Shown here piece by piece: positions 8,962 to 16,621 of a DNA stretch of 36,047 nucleotides (position 1 is its first letter; every line of letters begins with the position of its first letter). The position numbers were made by a program, and so were the translations under genes. The stretch comes from an uncultured Prevotella sp. (GTDB lineage Bacteria; Bacteroidota; Bacteroidia; Bacteroidales; Bacteroidaceae): contig USJD01000011.1 of NCBI GenBank assembly GCA_900554835.1, forward strand, positions 1 through 36,047, read 5' to 3'. Below the pieces are notes generated by a model. The model had not been told where the DNA came from and searched no databases. It saw only the letters and a list, made by a program, of their open reading frames with translations.

Positions 8962-9465
8962 TTACTTATTCTCCTGTTCGTATTCAGGAACATCATTCTT
9001 CTCCTCTTTTTTCTCAGAAGCAGCCTGATGTTCAAAGACATCCATGATAGGCGTCTCGTTGATACCGATTGTATCGTAATCAATCATCGTCTTGCCCATC
9101 ACCTCATCAATGTATCTCAAGGCACGAGCAAGCGACTTAGCCTGTACGAGGTAAACCACGTTGGTACGCTTTTCCTTATCACTCTTATCATCAATGGTGA
9201 TAAACTGGAGTTTGGCCCTATACCATTTGTCATCATCATCCACATCGCTGAAGAAAATCTCGCCGAAGGCAGACTTGGTGATGCCGGAAACGTGAAATTC
9301 ACCGCTCACATAGACAGACATCTCATCGATGATACTGCTTTCAGCCTCTGTAAAACTCAACGCGTCCACTACATAGGTTTCAGATACCACTTTCTCGGTA
9401 CCATCTTCCTGAGTCTTCTGATATTTTACCTTGGTAGTAAACCAAGTACCTGTTCTTGATCTCAT
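8962..9465 (-). CDS. DUF4494 domain protein
   Basis: A 167-residue soluble protein of a Bacteroidota-restricted family (DUF4494) of unknown function. It opens MRSRTGTWFTTKVKYQKTQEDG. The conserved core contains YVVDALSFTEAESSI, FFSDVDDDDKWYRAKLQFI and VYLVQAKSLARALRYIDEVMG, and the C-terminal tail is charged and low in complexity. No signal peptide or membrane segment is seen. It is the first gene of a two-gene unit with the PLP-homeostasis gene, with a good promoter upstream. The contact between the two genes suggests a shared role, but none is known to me. Confidence 0.85.
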   Translation of the reverse strand: MRSRTGTWFTTKVKYQKTQEDGTEKVVSETYVVDALSFTEAESSIIDEMSVYVSGEFHVSGITKSAFGEIFFSDVDDDDKWYRAKLQFITIDDKSDKEKRTNVVYLVQAKSLARALRYIDEVMGKTMIDYDTIGINETPIMDVFEHQAASEKKEEKNDVPEYEQENK

Positions 9466-9522
9466 AATATACCTTACTATTTATATAACATTATACATCC
9501 CGTTAATACGGAAAAAACAATG

Positions 9523-9553
9523 CAAAGTTATAAAAAAGAAAACAAATAAGCAA
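9523..9553 (-). promoter_or_regulatory. Promoter of the DUF4494-yggS unit
   Basis: Minus-strand TTG (9553-9551), 20-nt spacer and TAACTTTG (9530-9523) match the Bacteroidota -33/-7 consensus. The leader would be about 50 nt. Confidence 0.75.
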
Positions 9554-9624
9554 GATTCATAAGCGTTTTTTATGAAAAAACTAAAAATCTTTAGCTATCT
9601 TTCTCCATTTTCGCCGAAATTGAT

Positions 9625-9632
9625 TACCTTTG
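9625..9632 (+). promoter_or_regulatory. -7 box of the aminotransferase gene
   Basis: TACCTTTG followed by CA matches the -7 consensus. Transcription would begin near 9640. The -33 element is weak. Confidence 0.55.
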
Positions 9633-9717
9633 CATCCAAATGTAGAAATGCCAACATCATCCGATGGAAGATAAGGCGAATTTCACATATCAACAGTTCA
9701 TAAAAGAAAGAAATAAG

Positions 9718-10929
9718 ATGCCTGAAATTTCAGTACGCGGTATCGAAATGCCAGAGTCACCAATCAGAAAGTTGGCTCCTTTGGCTGCCGCAGCAAAAAA
9801 ACGTGGGGTTAAGGTGTATCACCTCAACATCGGTCAGCCTGACCTTCCTACACCTCAATGCGGTCTGGATGCATTGAAGCACATAGACCGTACCATCCTG
9901 GAATATTCTCCAAGCCAGGGTTACCTGAGCTATAGAGAGAAGTTAGTGGATTACTACAAGAAATTCAATATCAACGTAACTGCCGATGATATCATCATTA
10001 CATCGGGAGGTTCTGAGGCTGTGCTCTTCTCATTCATGAGCTGCCTGAACCCTGGCGACGAGATTATCGTGCCAGAACCAGCTTATGCCAACTATATGGC
10101 ATTTGCCATCTCTGCGGGTGCCAAGATTCGCACCATCGCCACCACCATCGAGGAAGGTTTCTCCTTGCCTAAGGTGGAGAAGTTTGAGGAACTCATCAAT
10201 GAGCGCACCCGTGCCATCCTGATCTGTAACCCAAACAACCCAACCGGTTACCTCTATACCCGACGTGAGATGAACCAGATTCGCGACCTCGTGAAGAAGT
10301 ACGACCTCTATCTCTTCTCTGATGAGGTTTACCGTGAATATATCTATACAGGTAGTCCTTACATCAGTGCCATGCACCTGGAGGGCATCGAACAGAACAC
10401 CGTGCTCATCGACTCTGTATCCAAGCGTTACAGCGAGTGTGGTATCCGTGTTGGAGCCCTGATTACCAAGAATGCAGAGATTCGCAAGGCCGTGATGAAA
10501 TTCTGTCAGGCTCGTCTCTCTCCTCCACTCATTGGTCAGATTGTGGCAGAAGCATCTCTTGATGCACCTGAGGAGTATTATCGCGATGTATATGATGAGT
10601 ACGTAGAGCGCCGTAAGTGCCTGATTGACGGACTCAACCGCATCCCTGGTGTCTATTCTCCAATCCCAATGGGAGCCTTCTATACCGTAGCCAAGTTGCC
10701 TATCGACGATTCAGACAAGTTCTGTCGCTGGTGTCTTGAGGAGTTTGAATACGAGGGCGAGACCGTAATGATGGCCCCAGCCTCTGGTTTCTATACCACT
10801 CCAGGCGCTGGTCGCAACCAGGTACGTATGGCTTATGTACTGAAGAAGCACGACTTGGAACGTGCGCTCCTTGTCTTGGCAAAAGCTTTGGAGGCTTATC
10901 CAGGAAGAGTAGAAGATGAAGGACTTTAA
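9718..10929 (+). CDS. Class I/II PLP-dependent aminotransferase
   Basis: A cytoplasmic fold-type I aminotransferase of the aspartate-aminotransferase superfamily; the amino-acid substrate cannot be told from sequence alone. Seen: HLNIGQPDLPTP near the N terminus, TSGGSEAVLF (cofactor phosphate region), CNPNNPTGY, FSDEVYREY, and the Schiff-base lysine in DSVSKRYSECGIRVG (residue ~236 from this start). I place the start at 9718 (MPEISVRGIEMPESPIRKLAPL, 403 residues) because homologues typically begin there and a purine-rich leader precedes it. An in-frame ATG at 9664 would add 18 residues and also lies downstream of the -7 box, so it remains possible. A permease gene follows after about 100 bp. 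Confidence 0.88.
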   Translation: MPEISVRGIEMPESPIRKLAPLAAAAKKRGVKVYHLNIGQPDLPTPQCGLDALKHIDRTILEYSPSQGYLSYREKLVDYYKKFNINVTADDIIITSGGSEAVLFSFMSCLNPGDEIIVPEPAYANYMAFAISAGAKIRTIATTIEEGFSLPKVEKFEELINERTRAILICNPNNPTGYLYTRREMNQIRDLVKKYDLYLFSDEVYREYIYTGSPYISAMHLEGIEQNTVLIDSVSKRYSECGIRVGALITKNAEIRKAVMKFCQARLSPPLIGQIVAEASLDAPEEYYRDVYDEYVERRKCLIDGLNRIPGVYSPIPMGAFYTVAKLPIDDSDKFCRWCLEEFEYEGETVMMAPASGFYTTPGAGRNQVRMAYVLKKHDLERALLVLAKALEAYPGRVEDEGL

Positions 10930-10933
10930 GAAA

Positions 10934-11027
10934 GTGAAGAATGAAGAGTGAAGAGTGAAGAATTCAATAGCTTTACTAATCATAAAATTCAAAATTCAAA
11001 GTACAAAATATAAAAGTACAAAATATA
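10934..11027. repeat. Short tandem repeats between aminotransferase and permease
   Basis: The gap consists largely of repeats. Four 7-nt units of the GTGAAGA type occupy 10934-10961. Further on, two exact adjacent copies of the 15-mer AAAGTACAAAATATA occupy 10998-11012 and 11013-11027, ending one base before the permease ATG. No promoter box is seen, so the permease is probably read from the upstream promoter. Confidence 0.75.
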
Positions 11028-11028
11028 G

Positions 11029-12276
11029 ATGAATTTTCCTCTATTTATAGCAAAGAGATTATATAGTGAACAGGGCGACAAACGTAAAGTTTCTCGCCCT
11101 GCTATTCATATTGCCACAGCCGGTGTTGCCATCGGGTTGGCAGTGATGATTGTCTCTGTATGCGTGGTGTTAGGCTTCAAGCATACCATCCGCGACAAGG
11201 TGATCGGTTTCGGCAGTCATATCCAAGTGGCTGACTTCATGACCCTCCAGCAGATGAACCAATACCCAGTGGTGATGGACGACCCGATGATGACAGTCCT
11301 CAAGAAGGCACCGGGCGTGAAACACATACAGCGATTTGCCATGAAAGAGGGTATTCTGAAAACTGACAATGACTTCTTAGGCGTTGGATTCAAAGGCGTA
11401 GGACCGGAATTCGACTCTACATTCATCCACCAGAACATGGTGGAAGGAAGCATTCCTAAGTTTGATGACAAAGCAAGTCACAACCAGATTCTCGTCTCCC
11501 AGTTGATGGCAGATAAGTTGGGACTGAAGACCGGACAGCGCATCTTCGCCTATTTCATCGACAATAACGGCGTGAGAACCAGACGGTTTACCATCTCAGG
11601 CATTTATCAGACCAATCTGAAGAAGTTTGACGAAATCATGGTCTATACCGACCTCTATACTGCCGTGAAACTCAACGGATGGGAAGAAGACCAGGCAAGT
11701 GGCGCCGAGATTACCGTCAAAGACTTCAACCAGTTACAGACAACAGAAGACTACTATGTGAAGAACGTCAACCGCACTGTGGACCGTTATGGAGAAACCT
11801 ACAGTAGCGGAACCATCAAGGATCTGAACCCACAGATATTTCAGTGGCTCGACCTGATGGACCTGAATGTATGGGTAATCTTAGGTCTGATGTTAGCCGT
11901 AGCAGGTGTCACGATGATCAGCGGATTGCTGATTATCATCTTAGAGCGCACTTCCATGATAGGCGTGATGAAGGCATTGGGTGCCCGCAACAAAACGATT
12001 CGCCATACCTTCCTCTGGTTTGCCGTGTTTATCATCAGCAAGGGCCTTGTTTTCGGAAACCTTATAGCATTGTCTATCTTGGCCATCCAGAAACATACCG
12101 GACTCATCAAGTTGGATGCCCAGACCTACTATGTCAGTACGGTACCAGTGGAATTCAACTGGCTGTTCATTGTAGCACTCAACATCGCAACTCTCCTGAT
12201 TTGTGTCTTCATGCTGGTAGCCCCAAGCTATTTGATTTCCCATATCCATCCTGCCAAGAGCATGAGATATGAGTAA
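11029..12276 (+). CDS. LolC/LolE-like ABC transporter permease (FtsX family)
   Basis: A 415-residue inner-membrane protein of the lipoprotein-releasing (LolC/E) permease type. An N-terminal segment (MNFPLFIAKRLYSEQG...) precedes the first membrane helix at ~28-52 (HIATAGVAIGLAVMIVSVCVVLGF). A ~220-residue periplasmic MacB-like domain follows, then three C-terminal helices at ~280-305, ~325-350 and ~375-405 forming the FtsX domain, which includes ERTSMIGVMKALGARN. By family it works with a LolD-type ATPase to move lipoproteins toward the outer membrane; no ATPase gene is adjacent. It ends just before a long hairpin. Confidence 0.85.
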   Translation: MNFPLFIAKRLYSEQGDKRKVSRPAIHIATAGVAIGLAVMIVSVCVVLGFKHTIRDKVIGFGSHIQVADFMTLQQMNQYPVVMDDPMMTVLKKAPGVKHIQRFAMKEGILKTDNDFLGVGFKGVGPEFDSTFIHQNMVEGSIPKFDDKASHNQILVSQLMADKLGLKTGQRIFAYFIDNNGVRTRRFTISGIYQTNLKKFDEIMVYTDLYTAVKLNGWEEDQASGAEITVKDFNQLQTTEDYYVKNVNRTVDRYGETYSSGTIKDLNPQIFQWLDLMDLNVWVILGLMLAVAGVTMISGLLIIILERTSMIGVMKALGARNKTIRHTFLWFAVFIISKGLVFGNLIALSILAIQKHTGLIKLDAQTYYVSTVPVEFNWLFIVALNIATLLICVFMLVAPSYLISHIHPAKSMRYE

Positions 12277-12291
12277 GAAAAAACATCAGAT

Positions 12292-12350
12292 ATTCCATAA
12301 TTACTCTCATTTGCTTGTCTTATTTATTAAAATGAGGGCAATTATGGAAT
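12292..12350 (+). terminator. Hairpin terminator after the LolC/E-like permease
   Basis: 20-bp arms (12292-12311 and 12331-12350) pair with one mismatch and one G-U pair around a 19-nt loop, followed by AAAACTACATTTTTTT. It separates the permease from the independently promoted acyl-CoA ligase gene. Confidence 0.7.
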
Positions 12351-12398
12351 AAAACTACATTTTTTTAATCCGTTTTGGAAATTTGTGCACATTTTTTT

Positions 12399-12428
12399 TT
12401 GTACTGTGCAGAAATTATGGTATCTTTG
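12399..12428 (+). promoter_or_regulatory. Promoter of the first acyl-CoA-ligase-like gene
   Basis: TTG (12399-12401), 19-nt spacer and TATCTTTG (12421-12428) match the consensus. It lies downstream of an in-frame ATG at 12383, which therefore cannot be the start, and 24 bases before the ATG at 12452. Confidence 0.75.
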
Positions 12429-12451
12429 CACAAAATTTTGATAATTGTGCA

Positions 12452-14119
12452 ATGAATGCAATACCTAGTTTTAACTCGTATATAGAGAAGAGCATCATCA
12501 AGAATTGGCAATTGGACGCACTGACTGATTACAAGGGCGCTACATTACAATATCATGATGTTGCAAGAAAGATAGAGAAGCTCCACATCCTGTTTGAGAA
12601 CAGCGGTGTGAAGAAAGGCGACAAAATAGCCGTCTGCGGTAGAAACAGCAGTCAGTGGGCAGCAGCTTTCCTGGCGATTGTTACCTACGGCGCAGTAGTC
12701 GTACCCATTCAAAACGAATTTAAACCAGAACAGATTCACAACATTGTCAATCACAGCGAGAGTAAGTTGCTTTTCGTAGGTGATGTTGTAGCAACGGAAA
12801 TCAACACAGATGAAATGCCTTCTCTTGAAGGTGTCATCTACTTACCCGATTTCTCGCTCGTCCTATCACGTTCTGAGAAACTGACCTATGCCCGCGAGAA
12901 TCTCAATGCCATCTTCGGGCATAAATATCCGAAGTATTTCCGTCCTGAGCACGTGAAATACCACGTTGATGAGCCTGAGGAATTGGCAATGATCAACTAT
13001 ACCAGCGGTACTACAGGCTTTTCGAAGGGTGTGATGATTCCCTATCGTGCACTCTGGGGCAACCTGGACTATATGTTGAAGTCCATTGCACCAAGACTCA
13101 GCAAAAACTGCAACTTCCTGGTATCACTGCCAATGGCACACATGTATGGACTGATGGCAGACGTCATCTTCAGCATGGTAGAAGGTCATCATATTTACTT
13201 CCTTACCCGTGTGCCAAGTCCTACCCTCATCGCAGAAGCTTTCAAGGAAGTGAAGCCGGAGATCATCTTCGCCGTACCATTGGTGATTGAGAAGATTATC
13301 AGAAAGCATGTATTCCCATTGATACAGACCAACCGTGTGAGATTACTGATGAATATGCCAGTAATCAACAAGCGCATCAAGGAGAAAATCCGCGATTTTG
13401 TACTGTCTGAGTTTGGCGGCAAAGCTTGTCAGGTGGTCGTGGGTGGAGCACCGCTCAACAAGGAGATTGAGAGTTTCCTCATCAACATCGGCTTCCCTAT
13501 CGCCATGGCTTACGGAACCACCGAAACCGCTCCATTCATCACCTTTGCCAATACAGAAGAATATGTGCCGGGCAGTTGTGGTGTGAGCGTGAACAACCTG
13601 GAAGTAAAGGTACTCAGCAAGGACCCCGAAAATGTACCGGGCGAACTGGTATGCAAGGGAATCTGTGTGATGCAGGGATACTACAAGAACCAGGAGGCAA
13701 CAGATGCAGTGATTGACCAGGACGGATGGTTTCATACCGGCGACCTTGCCACGATGAGCGAGGATGGACATTTCTACGTCAAGGGCCGCAGCAAGAACAT
13801 GCTCTTAGGTCCTAACGGACAGAACATTTATCCAGAAGAGATAGAGGACAAACTCAACTCGATGGCAATGGTGAACGAAAGCATCGTGCTCCAGAAGGGG
13901 GACAAACTTGTAGGTCTTGTACATCCAGATATGGACGAAGCCAACACGTTGGGATTCACCCAGGAAGATTTAGAGAACATTATGGAACAGAACCGCAAGG
14001 AACTGAACGAACAAATACCAACATTTGCCAAGTTGTCGCGCATTCAGTTGCACGACCAGGAATTCGAGAAAACAGCAAAGAAATCAATTAAACGATATCT
14101 ATACCAGGATGCTATCTAA
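12452..14119 (+). CDS. AMP-binding long-chain acyl-CoA-ligase-like enzyme, paralogue A
   Basis: An adenylate-forming enzyme of the AMP-dependent synthetase family, probably activating a fatty acid with ATP and CoA. Visible blocks: INYTSGTTGFSKGV at ~180-193 (ATP-binding loop), SLPMAHMYG, AYGTTETAP, GWFHTGDLA, KGRSKNMLLGPNGQNIYPEEIEDKLNS, and the C-terminal catalytic lysine region KTAKKSIKRYL. The start at 12452 (MNAIPSFNSY, 555 residues) is set by the promoter just upstream and by alignment with the paralogue that follows (MEIPSFNALI). The two genes are 60 bp apart and likely co-transcribed. The substrate is not established; lipid recycling or exogenous fatty-acid use are inferences. Confidence 0.85.
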   Translation: MNAIPSFNSYIEKSIIKNWQLDALTDYKGATLQYHDVARKIEKLHILFENSGVKKGDKIAVCGRNSSQWAAAFLAIVTYGAVVVPIQNEFKPEQIHNIVNHSESKLLFVGDVVATEINTDEMPSLEGVIYLPDFSLVLSRSEKLTYARENLNAIFGHKYPKYFRPEHVKYHVDEPEELAMINYTSGTTGFSKGVMIPYRALWGNLDYMLKSIAPRLSKNCNFLVSLPMAHMYGLMADVIFSMVEGHHIYFLTRVPSPTLIAEAFKEVKPEIIFAVPLVIEKIIRKHVFPLIQTNRVRLLMNMPVINKRIKEKIRDFVLSEFGGKACQVVVGGAPLNKEIESFLINIGFPIAMAYGTTETAPFITFANTEEYVPGSCGVSVNNLEVKVLSKDPENVPGELVCKGICVMQGYYKNQEATDAVIDQDGWFHTGDLATMSEDGHFYVKGRSKNMLLGPNGQNIYPEEIEDKLNSMAMVNESIVLQKGDKLVGLVHPDMDEANTLGFTQEDLENIMEQNRKELNEQIPTFAKLSRIQLHDQEFEKTAKKSIKRYLYQDAI

Positions 14120-14179
14120 TCCTTTTGCGAAAGGAGCCACAGAGCATGCTGAAATAGATATAGTAAAAGCAAGAAGAGT

Positions 14180-15844
14180 ATGGAAATACCTAGCTTTAAC
14201 GCACTTATCCAGAAAAGCATCATAGACCATTGGGATATGGATGCACTAACAGACTACAAGGGAGCTACCTTGCAGTATCACGATGTGGCTCGTAAAATCG
14301 AGAAATTACACATCATGTTTGAAAACTCAGGCGTGGTAAAGGGTGACAAGATTGCCCTCTGCGGTCGCAATAGTGCCAATTGGGCTGTAGCATTCCTTGC
14401 TACCCTCACCTATGGCGCTACTGCAGTACCTATCCTGCATGAGTTCATGCCAGACCAGATTCACAACATCGTAAACCACAGCGATGCCAAGTTGCTCTTT
14501 GTGGGTGATGTTGTGGCTACCCAGGTAGATGCTACCAAGATGCCTGGTTTGGAGGGCATCATCTACATTCCAGACTATTCACTGGTGGTATCCCGCACAG
14601 ATAAGTTGACCTATGCCCGTGAGCACCTCAACGAGATGTTCGGTATCAAATTCCCTAAGTATTTCCGTAAGGAACACGTACATTATTATATAGATGAGAA
14701 TCCTGATGAGATGGCGCTCATCAATTATACCAGCGGAACCACCGGTTTTTCCAAGGGTGTGATGGTACCTTACCGTGCGCTCTGGAGCAACATCGACTTC
14801 GCCCAGCACGTATTGCCGAAGGAGGTCAAAGCTGGCGACTCTATCATCAGCATCCTTCCGATGGCTCACATGTATGGTATGGCATTTGAGTTCCTGTTTG
14901 AGTTTATCACAGGTTGCCACGTATTCTTCCTCACCCGCATCCCAAGTCCGGCTATTATCGCCGAGGCATTCAGTCGCATCAAGCCAGCCGTTATCATCGC
15001 TGTGCCTCTGATTATCGAGAAGATTATCCGCAAGAAAGTTTTCCCTAAGATACAGAACAACCGCATGCGTATGCTTCTCCACATGCCTGTCATCAACAAG
15101 AAGGTACGTGAGAAGATATGTGATCAGGTGACTCAGGCATTCGGAGGCAACTTCTATGAGATTATCATCGGTGGTGCTGCTTTCAACCAGGAAGTGGAGA
15201 GTTTCCTGCATAGCATCGGCTTCAGATATACCGTAGGTTATGGTGCCACAGAGTGTGCTCCTATCATCTGCTATGAGGACTACAAGCACTTCGTACCTGG
15301 CTCATGCGGTAAGGCTGCAAGAAACATGATGGTGAAGATTGCCAGTCCAGACCCAGAGAATGTACCTGGTGAGATTTTGGCAAAGGGTCCTAACGTGATG
15401 CTCGGCTATTACAAGAACGAGGAAGCTACTGCTACTACCCTCGACAAGGAAGGCTGGTATCATACAGGCGACCTCGGTACCATGGACGGAGATGGCAACG
15501 TGTTCATCAAAGGCCGCAGCAAGAACATGCTCTTGGGTGCATCTGGTCAGAACATCTATCCTGAGGAAATCGAAGACAAGCTCAACTCTTTGGCTCTCGT
15601 CAGCGAAAGCGTAGTCGTTCAGAAGGGTAATCAGCTCATCGCTTTGGTTCATCCTGATTTCGACGAAGCTCAGTCATTGAACTTAGGTAGAAAAGAGTTG
15701 GAAGAGATTATGGAGCAGAACCGTCAGGAGCTCAACGCCATGATTCCTGCCTACAGCAAAATCAGCGAGATTCGCATCCACGACGAAGAGTTTGAGAAGA
15801 CTCCTAAGAAGAGTATCAAGCGATTCCTCTATACTGCAGAATAA
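14180..15844 (+). CDS. AMP-binding long-chain acyl-CoA-ligase-like enzyme, paralogue B
   Basis: Tandem paralogue of the preceding gene (554 residues) with the same block order: INYTSGTTGFSKGV at ~181-194, ILPMAHMYG, GYGATECAP, GWYHTGDLG, KGRSKNMLLGASGQNIYPEEIEDKLNS and KTPKKSIKRFL. The N-terminal 60 residues are nearly identical to paralogue A (TDYKGATLQYHDVARKIEKLH). The segments right after MAHMYG and after the TETAP/TECAP block differ strongly. Those segments line the acyl pocket in this family, so the two enzymes may prefer different acyl chains. It ends 20 bases before a bidirectional terminator. Confidence 0.87.
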   Translation: MEIPSFNALIQKSIIDHWDMDALTDYKGATLQYHDVARKIEKLHIMFENSGVVKGDKIALCGRNSANWAVAFLATLTYGATAVPILHEFMPDQIHNIVNHSDAKLLFVGDVVATQVDATKMPGLEGIIYIPDYSLVVSRTDKLTYAREHLNEMFGIKFPKYFRKEHVHYYIDENPDEMALINYTSGTTGFSKGVMVPYRALWSNIDFAQHVLPKEVKAGDSIISILPMAHMYGMAFEFLFEFITGCHVFFLTRIPSPAIIAEAFSRIKPAVIIAVPLIIEKIIRKKVFPKIQNNRMRMLLHMPVINKKVREKICDQVTQAFGGNFYEIIIGGAAFNQEVESFLHSIGFRYTVGYGATECAPIICYEDYKHFVPGSCGKAARNMMVKIASPDPENVPGEILAKGPNVMLGYYKNEEATATTLDKEGWYHTGDLGTMDGDGNVFIKGRSKNMLLGASGQNIYPEEIEDKLNSLALVSESVVVQKGNQLIALVHPDFDEAQSLNLGRKELEEIMEQNRQELNAMIPAYSKISEIRIHDEEFEKTPKKSIKRFLYTAE

Positions 15845-15864
15845 AACATCAAGAAATAAACATC

Positions 15865-15910
15865 AAAAAGAGAGGGTGTGTCATGGACTTATGACACACC
15901 CTCTCTTTTT
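15865..15910. terminator. Bidirectional hairpin terminator, repeat family copy 2
   Basis: Perfect 20-bp inverted repeat (15865-15884 and 15891-15910), 6-nt loop, A-run left and T-run right, between convergent genes. Relative to copy 1 it has an extra GA on the left arm matched by an extra TC on the right, so pairing is preserved. Confidence 0.9.
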
Positions 15911-15952
15911 CATTTCTTCATATTCATTTCTTCATCGGACATCTGACATATC

Positions 15953-16552
15953 TTATAAAAGGACACCAGAACGGATACGTGACAACGTTTCCGGTGTCAT
16001 CTGAAGATAGTTGGCGATATAGGTAAGTGGAGCACGGAGCACCACCTGCGGACTCAGATCGCAAAGTCGCTTGTAGCGATTAGGCGCAGACTCGAAGCGA
16101 ACCAAATCGGCATGAATCTGTGACTGAATCAAGCTCTCTTCCAGAATCTTACGATAAAGCATCTGGATATTGACATTGCGCATAGCAGCAGCCTCCAGTT
16201 TCGCCTTCGGCAAAGCATAGACCAATGTAGGTTCCAGTGCCTCCACCTGCAAACGGGAAGGTTCCTCCTTAAACAAACTCTCGATACACATGAATATAGA
16301 GTGATCTACACCCAAGTGCTCGGTCACCTCCTTACCATTCTTAAAATAGAACTGGCGTACTAATCCTTTCTCTATATATGAAATGTTTCGACACACCTCA
16401 CCCTCTTGAAGAATCTTTTCGCCCTTACCATATTTGATAGGAACGAGCAGACTCTCCAGCACATCTAATTCATCGTAAGTCATGGTACTGTACTTACGGG
16501 CAAGCTCTCTTGCGATATCTCGCGTCAGGGGCATGTTCTTAAATTCTTGCAT
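15953..16552 (-). CDS. Crp/Fnr-family transcriptional regulator
   Basis: A 199-residue protein with an N-terminal cyclic-nucleotide-binding-like beta barrel (KYGKGEKILQEGEVCRNISYIEKGLVRQFYFKNGKEVTEHLG..., ~38-110), a dimerisation helix (~125-160), and a C-terminal helix-turn-helix in APLTYIANYLQMTPETLSRIRSG, which resembles the Crp recognition helix. No four-cysteine Fnr iron-sulfur signature is present, so oxygen sensing by a cluster is unlikely. The effector and regulon are unknown. It lies 69 bp downstream of lepA on the same strand. A full AAGGAGG precedes its ATG. An in-frame Met at residue 7 is an alternative start, but the spacing to AAGGAGG favours 16552. Confidence 0.85.
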   Translation of the reverse strand: MQEFKNMPLTRDIARELARKYSTMTYDELDVLESLLVPIKYGKGEKILQEGEVCRNISYIEKGLVRQFYFKNGKEVTEHLGVDHSIFMCIESLFKEEPSRLQVEALEPTLVYALPKAKLEAAAMRNVNIQMLYRKILEESLIQSQIHADLVRFESAPNRYKRLCDLSPQVVLRAPLTYIANYLQMTPETLSRIRSGVLL

Positions 16553-16561
16553 TTCTACAAT

Positions 16562-16568
16562 CCTCCTT
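16562..16568 (-). promoter_or_regulatory. Full Shine-Dalgarno AAGGAGG before the Crp/Fnr gene
   Basis: The minus strand reads AAGGAGG nine bases before the ATG at 16552. Such perfect sites are uncommon in Bacteroidota, whose genes mostly have A-rich leaders. It supports the chosen start. Confidence 0.65.
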
Positions 16569-16621
16569 ATTTTGGTCCCCCATATGCTCTACAGATGAGG
16601 GAAATTTATAATTTTGCATGG

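Noticed and set aside
12383..12451. N-terminal extension of the first acyl-CoA-ligase-like gene
   Set aside because: The -33/-7 promoter lies inside it, and the paralogue aligns from 12452.
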